A stretch of DNA of 26,048 nucleotides, taken from UBA4644 sp964541085 (GTDB lineage: Bacteria > Bacillota > Clostridia > Oscillospirales > Butyricicoccaceae). Numbering within the stretch: position 1 is the first letter of the stretch; every line of letters begins with the position of its first letter. The translations under genes and the position numbers were made by a program. Positions 22,310 to 26,048 of this stretch are shown piece after piece. The notes under the pieces are model-generated. The model worked only from the letters and a program-made list of their open reading frames with translations, was not told the origin of the DNA and made no database searches. The stretch spans positions 1 to 26,048 of the forward strand of contig CAZIPA010000029.1 of assembly GCA_964541085.1 (NCBI GenBank), in the 5' to 3' direction.

Positions 22310-23904
22310 AGCGCCTGCTCAAAAAGCAGCTACTGGAGCTGTTTCAGTCCTATTTTTACGATGCCAAAAAGAACAGGGCCCGCTCCAAAGCTGCGACGAT
22401 TCTGTATTTTGCGATGTTCGCCCTGCTGATGGTGGGCCTTCTGGGCGGAATCTTTACCGTCCTTGCCATGTCGATGTGTACGCAGCTGGTGTCGGCAGGA
22501 ATGGGCTGGCTCTATTTTGCCCTGATGGGCCTGATTGCCGTGTTTCTGGGCGCTTTCGGCAGCGTGTTCAATACCTATGCGGGACTGTATCTGCCAAAGG
22601 ACAATGACCTGCTGCTGTCCATGCCCATCCCGGTTTCCACGCTGATCTGCGCCCGTCTGTTGGGTGTATATCTCATGGGCCTGCTGTATTCCTCCGTGGT
22701 CACACTTCCGGCGGTGATTGTTTATTGGATTATGGCGGACGCATCCATTCCGGCGATTCTGGGTGGTCTGCTGCTGATGCTGCTGATTTCCGTATTTGTG
22801 CTGACCCTTTCCTGTTCGCTGGGATGGGTGGTTGCGAAAATCAGCCAGAAGCTGAAGCACAAGAGTCTGGTTACCGTGCTGGCATCGCTGGCCTTTATCG
22901 GCGGATATTACTTTGTTTATTTCAAGGCGCAGAGTATGCTTCAGGACCTGCTGGCCAATGCGGCCGTTTACGGTGCGCAGATTCGGCAAAGTGCCTATCC
23001 GCTGTATCTTTTCGGCAGCGTGGGCGTGGGAGACGGCATGGCAGCACTGATCGTTTCCGTGGCGGTGGCCGTGCTCTTCGGGCTGATGTGGCTGCTGCTT
23101 TCCCGCAGCTTTTTGCAGATTGCGACCTCCGGCGGTAAAATCGACCGCAAAGCTTATCGCAAGACCGCTGTCCGGCAGCGCAGCGTGGACGGAGCATTGC
23201 TCCGCCGGGAGTTTTCCCGGTTTGCCGCCAGCCCCAACTATATCCTCAACTGCGGCCTTGGAACCTTTCTCATTCCGCTGTGCGCCGTGGCTGTGCTGTG
23301 GAAGGGCAGCAGCCTGTTTGCCCTGATGAACGAGATGTTTGCCGAGGTGCCGGGCGGCACACTGCTGTTGCTGTGCGTGCTGCTGTGCGCTCTGGCCTCC
23401 ATGAATCTGATAACAGCCCCTTCGGTGTCGCTGGAAGGAAAAAGTCTGTGGCTTATGCAGTCGCTGCCGGTAGAGAGCTGGAAGGTTTTCCGGGCAAAGG
23501 TTCGTATGCAGCTCATCCTGACCGTGCCGTCCATGCTGCTTTGCGTTGTGTGCGTGGCCGTGGTCTATCCGCTGAAGCCGATACAGCTGATTCCGATGCT
23601 TCTGCTGGTCGCCTCCTACGGGCTGCTGGCTGCCCTGTCCGGCCTGACGCTGGGCGTGAAACTGCCTACGCTGAACTGGACCAATGAGGTTCTGCCCCTC
23701 AAGCAGGGCGCACCGGTGACGCTGGCGCTGTTTGGCGGCTGGGGCTATACGCTGCTGCTGTTTGCGGGCTTTCTGCTCCTGCCCGGCTGGAAGCTGGGCT
23801 TCCCGGGCTATGTCGGCTGTTTCATCGTCCTGAACGGACTGCTCTGCGCCTGGAATTGCCTGTGGCTTCGCAAAAAGGGCGCGGCCCGCTTCGCCGCACT
23901 GTAA
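22303..23904 (+). CDS. ABC exporter permease (putative ABC exporter family)
   Basis: The 533-residue product is a large polytopic membrane protein and the partner of the ATPase just upstream. Many hydrophobic helices are visible: near residues 35-60, 65-90, 120-180, 190-205, a group around 245-270, and at least six more in the C-terminal half. A cytoplasmic loop rich in basic residues (SGGKIDRKAYRKTAVRQRS) and a second basic stretch near the C-terminus separate the bundles. It resembles the putative ABC exporter family found next to EcsA-like ATPases in Clostridia. GGAGGGAGAGGT serves as ribosome site within the upstream gene. Substrate unknown. Confidence 0.85.
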   Translation: MLKRLLKKQLLELFQSYFYDAKKNRARSKAATILYFAMFALLMVGLLGGIFTVLAMSMCTQLVSAGMGWLYFALMGLIAVFLGAFGSVFNTYAGLYLPKDNDLLLSMPIPVSTLICARLLGVYLMGLLYSSVVTLPAVIVYWIMADASIPAILGGLLLMLLISVFVLTLSCSLGWVVAKISQKLKHKSLVTVLASLAFIGGYYFVYFKAQSMLQDLLANAAVYGAQIRQSAYPLYLFGSVGVGDGMAALIVSVAVAVLFGLMWLLLSRSFLQIATSGGKIDRKAYRKTAVRQRSVDGALLRREFSRFAASPNYILNCGLGTFLIPLCAVAVLWKGSSLFALMNEMFAEVPGGTLLLLCVLLCALASMNLITAPSVSLEGKSLWLMQSLPVESWKVFRAKVRMQLILTVPSMLLCVVCVAVVYPLKPIQLIPMLLLVASYGLLAALSGLTLGVKLPTLNWTNEVLPLKQGAPVTLALFGGWGYTLLLFAGFLLLPGWKLGFPGYVGCFIVLNGLLCAWNCLWLRKKGAARFAAL

Positions 23905-23977
23905 GGGGAGACGCTTCCTGTCTGCACAATCCTGCATCTGTTCACAAAAAGTTCATAAATCAACTTTCGAAAGGCTC

Positions 23978-24008
23978 TTGACCGGTAGCCGCAACCGGTC
24001 ATTATAAT
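23978..24008 (+). promoter_or_regulatory. Promoter with 19-bp spacer and internal dyad (MerR-like layout)
   Basis: TTGACC (23978-23983) and a consensus TATAAT (24003-24008) are 19 bases apart. A perfect dyad, GACCGGT (23980-23986), seven bases, ACCGGTC (23994-24000), lies in the spacer and overlaps the -35 box. MerR-family regulators typically act on promoters with 19-20 base spacers and a dyad in exactly this place. No MerR-type gene is in the window, so the regulator is unidentified. Confidence 0.65.
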
Positions 24009-24087
24009 CGGTGGTAACAGGCGGCCCTGTCTGCACCGGCTCCTCACCGATGCCCTGAAACCCGGGCCGCGCAAAGGAGAATGCAAC

Positions 24088-24804
24088 ATGAACAGACCCT
24101 ATATCATCTGCCACATTTTAAGCGCGCTGGACGGAAAAATTGCCGGAGCCTTTTTCGGCGAAGCGGCCACGGGAAAGGCTTCCGGAGAATACGCACGCAT
24201 CCGGCAGGAATATCAGGCGCAGGCGTGGCTTTACGGAACCACAACCACCAAAGAATTTACGGACTTCAAACAGCCTGTGCTGGAGCCGCTGCACGAGCCG
24301 GTGCCGGAAGGGGATTATATTGCGGAGACCGGGCGGGCGCTGTATTATGTTTCCGTGGATACGCTGGGAGAAATCGCCTGGGATTCCGGAATCTATCGGC
24401 GGACGGGCAGACCGGATGCCCATGTGATCGAGCTGCTGACAGAGACAACGCCGCCTGCTTATCGGGCCTATCTGCGGAAACGGGGCGTTTCCTATCTAAT
24501 CGCGGGCGGGGACAGTCTGGACTGCCAGCTTGCTGCCCGCAAGCTCAAAGCGCTGTTCGGGATTGAAACCATGTTGATCTGCGGCGGCGGAACGGTGAAC
24601 TGGAGCTTTCTCCGGCAGGGCGTGGTGGATGAATTGAGCCTGCTGCTGGCACCGGTAGCCGACGGCGATCCCCATACCCCCACGGTGTTTGAGCGCATGG
24701 AGCAGGACGGAGCACCGCCAGTTACCTTCCGGCTCAAAAGCGCCGTGACACTGCCAAACGACATTGTGCATCTGACCTATCAAACGGCAAATCCGGAGAT
24801 GTAA
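24088..24804 (+). CDS. RibD C-terminal / dihydrofolate reductase-like protein
   Basis: The 238-residue product matches the RibD_C fold shared by the riboflavin pathway pyrimidine reductase and stand-alone dihydrofolate reductase-like oxidoreductases. It begins with IICHILSALDGKIAG and contains a nucleotide-binding segment, MLICGGGTVNWSFL. It also has the typical VDELSLLLAPVADG block and a beta-rich end. There is no deaminase domain and no other rib gene nearby, so a role in riboflavin synthesis is unlikely. Stand-alone members are usually NADPH-dependent reductases of unknown substrate. AAAGGAG precedes the ATG. It is expressed alone from a promoter with a MerR-like layout and is followed by a bidirectional terminator. 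Confidence 0.85.
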   Translation: MNRPYIICHILSALDGKIAGAFFGEAATGKASGEYARIRQEYQAQAWLYGTTTTKEFTDFKQPVLEPLHEPVPEGDYIAETGRALYYVSVDTLGEIAWDSGIYRRTGRPDAHVIELLTETTPPAYRAYLRKRGVSYLIAGGDSLDCQLAARKLKALFGIETMLICGGGTVNWSFLRQGVVDELSLLLAPVADGDPHTPTVFERMEQDGAPPVTFRLKSAVTLPNDIVHLTYQTANPEM

Positions 24805-24840
24805 AACCAGCCTCCGCGAACCGAAAACAGGACAAAAAAG

Positions 24841-24880
24841 AGCGATACCCGGCCGAAACCGGGTATCGCTTTGCTGTTTT
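24841..24880. terminator. Bidirectional rho-independent terminator
   Basis: A 12-bp perfect stem (AGCGATACCCGG at 24841-24852, CCGGGTATCGCT at 24859-24870) has a six-base loop. T-rich sequence follows on the + strand and an A run (24834-24839) precedes it. It separates the convergent RibD_C-like and SLH genes. Confidence 0.93.
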
Positions 24881-24910
24881 GTTACGGATATGCGCTGCCT
24901 TCCAGGGCCG

Positions 24911-26048
24911 TTACAGCTCCATGCAGCGATAAAGGAAGGTAATAATCTGTCCCCGGGAGCAGAGCATTTCGGGGGAGAAGGCGGCAGCGCCGGTGCCCTT
25001 GGTGATGCCGTTTTCCACGGCCCAGAGCACAGCATGGTAATAATAGCTGCCTTCCGCCACATCCACAAAGGGATTGGTGCCCGAAACCTCGGGGCAACCG
25101 GCAAACCGATGCAGGAAGGTGACAGTCTGGCTGCGGGTGCAGGTGGTGAAGGGACTGAAGGTGCTGGCGCTGGTGCCCTTGGTAATGCCGTTTTCCACGG
25201 CCCAGAGCACGGCCTTGTAATAATAGTCGCCTTCTGCCACATCCGTAAAGGGATTCTCCTTGCCCAGAGGCTCCGGAGAACCGGCAGCACGCCACATGAA
25301 GGTCACCATATCGCCGCGGGTGCAGCTCTGTTCGGGATTGAACACGCCGCTTTCCACATCAACAATGATGCCCTTTTCCACAGCCCACAGGATCGCATCG
25401 TGGTAGAAGCTGCCTTCCGGCACATCCGTAAAGGGATTTTCGGGAAGGACAGGCTGCTCCGGCTCTGCGGGCGTGACGGGCTTGGGGCCGACAGGGGCGG
25501 GGGTGGGCTTTGCGGGTTTGGGATCCACCGGTGTCACAGGCTCCTGCGGAGGAATGTAATTGGGATTTTTAGTACCGCAGCCATGACGGCAGTATTCCCG
25601 ATTATTGCTGAAGTCGTGGCCCAGAGCTGCACCTTCGGTAGCGCCGCAGGTCTTACAGGTCTTGGGTTCGGTGCAGGTAGCATCCTGCCAATCATGGCCC
25701 AGAGCCTCACCTTCGGTAGCGCCGCAGGTCTTGCAGGTCTTGGGTTCGGTGCAGGTAGCATCCTGCCAATCGTGACCAAGAGCATCGCCCTCGGTAGCGC
25801 CGCAGGTCTTACAGGTCTTGGGTTCGGTGCAGGTAGCATCCTGCCNNNNNNNNNNNNNNNNNNNNNNNNNNNNNNNNNNNNNNNNNNNNNNNNNNNNNNN
25901 NNNNNNNNNNNNNNNNNNNNNNNNNNNNNNNNNNNNNNNNNNNNNAATCATGGCCCAGAGCCTCACCTTCGGTAGCACCGCAGGTCTTGCAGGTCTTGGG
26001 CTCAGTACAGGTAGCGTCGGCCCAATCGTGGCCCAGAGCATCGCCCTC
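24911..26048 (-). CDS. SLH-domain surface protein with Cys-rich tandem repeats (partial, contains gap)
   Basis: This is the C-terminal part of a secreted cell-surface protein. The 5' end lies beyond the window and a 100-N gap interrupts it. Order from the N-terminal side: 26-residue Cys-rich repeats (DATCTEPKTCKTCGATEG, then ALGHDW); a short HGCGTKN segment; a Pro-rich linker (PKPAKPTPAPVGPKP); then three SLH domains. These begin NPFTDVPEGS (25256-25438), NPFTDVAEGD (25076-25255) and NPFVDVAEGS (24914-25075). SLH domains bind pyruvylated secondary cell-wall polymer and anchor proteins to the wall. The reading frame shifts by one across the placeholder gap, but both flanks lie in the same repeat phase, so the real gene is probably intact. 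Confidence 0.88.
   Translation of the reverse strand, partial: RAMLWATIGPTLPVLSPRPARPAVLPKVRLWAMIXXXXXXXXXXXXXXXXXXXXXXXXXXXXXXXXXXQDATCTEPKTCKTCGATEGDALGHDWQDATCTEPKTCKTCGATEGEALGHDWQDATCTEPKTCKTCGATEGAALGHDFSNNREYCRHGCGTKNPNYIPPQEPVTPVDPKPAKPTPAPVGPKPVTPAEPEQPVLPENPFTDVPEGSFYHDAILWAVEKGIIVDVESGVFNPEQSCTRGDMVTFMWRAAGSPEPLGKENPFTDVAEGDYYYKAVLWAVENGITKGTSASTFSPFTTCTRSQTVTFLHRFAGCPEVSGTNPFVDVAEGSYYYHAVLWAVENGITKGTGAAAFSPEMLCSRGQIITFLYRCMEL
25610..26048 (-). repeat. 78-bp in-frame tandem repeats in the SLH protein gene
   Basis: Three complete near-identical units lie at 25610-25687, 25688-25765 and 25766-25843, and two more partial units follow the gap (25946-26021 and 26022-26048). Each encodes 26 residues with three cysteines and a conserved GHDW end. 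Units differ at one or two codons (for example GAAL, GEAL, GDAL). Similar Cys-rich repeats occur in clostridial surface proteins. The high identity explains the assembly break. Confidence 0.93.
25846..25945. other. Assembly gap of exactly 100 N
   Basis: Exactly 100 N bases, a conventional placeholder for a gap of unknown size, sit inside the tandem repeats. The last known base before and the first after are adjacent positions of the 78-bp unit, so the missing length should be a multiple of 78. Confidence 0.97.

Noticed and set aside
22330..23937. A 535-codon antisense frame over the ABC permease
   Set aside because: Its translation is dominated by Gln, His and Arg, the expected mirror of Leu/Val/Ala-rich membrane helices.
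24890..25975. A long + strand frame opposite the SLH gene
   Set aside because: The repeats read as SLH-protein repeats on the minus strand with clear domains. The + strand version is a by-product and includes the N gap.
25610..26048. Possible CRISPR array because of regular repeats
   Set aside because: Units are 78 bp, directly contiguous without spacers, and encode an in-frame protein repeat.

Overview
The window is a GC-rich chromosomal segment from an endospore-forming Firmicute of the class Clostridia. The complete eight-gene spoIIIA sporulation operon, an HrcA/CIRCE heat-shock operon and a surface protein with three SLH domains and Cys-rich tandem repeats point to an Oscillospiraceae/Ruminococcaceae-type gut anaerobe. 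That family-level placement is inference from gene content and protein style; no rRNA or other marker is present. Almost everything lies on the + strand. The exceptions are ppa at the left end, a TtcA-like tRNA thiolase, and the SLH protein at the right end.

Layout. 1-634: two terminator-like hairpins, then inorganic pyrophosphatase (minus strand). 788-5425: spoIIIAA-AH, tightly packed with ATGA/GTGA stop-start overlaps, followed by an Asp23/Gls24-family gene with its own sigma-A-like promoter and a terminator. 6064-9110: a BaiN/HI0933-type flavoprotein behind a near-ideal promoter, an unrecognised lipoprotein, a MazF/EndoA-type toxin without a visible antitoxin, and an unrecognised membrane-anchored coiled-coil protein. 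9154-9606: tadA with a strong terminator. 9725-14632: the class I heat-shock operon hrcA-grpE-dnaK-dnaJ behind a perfect CIRCE operator, ended by a strong terminator.

14663-18918: a two-gene operon for a divergent type IIA topoisomerase (GyrB/ParE-like and GyrA/ParC-like). It keeps the catalytic Tyr and DxD residues but departs from normally conserved gyrase/topo IV motifs. 19007-19261: a DUF2508-type small protein. 19338-20078 (minus): TtcA-family PP-loop protein behind a promoter that carries a perfect inverted repeat. 20230-21226: rplM-rpsI ribosomal protein operon. 21227-21595: a gene-free stretch with a branched RNA-like fold ending in a terminator, then the promoter and leader of an ABC exporter pair (21596-23904). 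23978-24804: a RibD_C/dihydrofolate-reductase-like gene whose promoter has a 19-bp spacer filled by a perfect dyad, the layout used by MerR-family activators. 24911-26048 (minus): the C-terminal part of an SLH surface protein, interrupted by a 100-N assembly gap inside 78-bp coding repeats.

The most interesting observations are the divergent topoisomerase pair, the unassigned structured element at about 21227-21369, the MerR-like promoter at 23978-24008, the palindromic promoter of the TtcA-like gene, and an isolated CIRCE half-site in the tadA terminator. I did not find a mobile element, CRISPR array, tRNA or rRNA, and I do not see a clear novel multi-gene defence or biosynthetic system.
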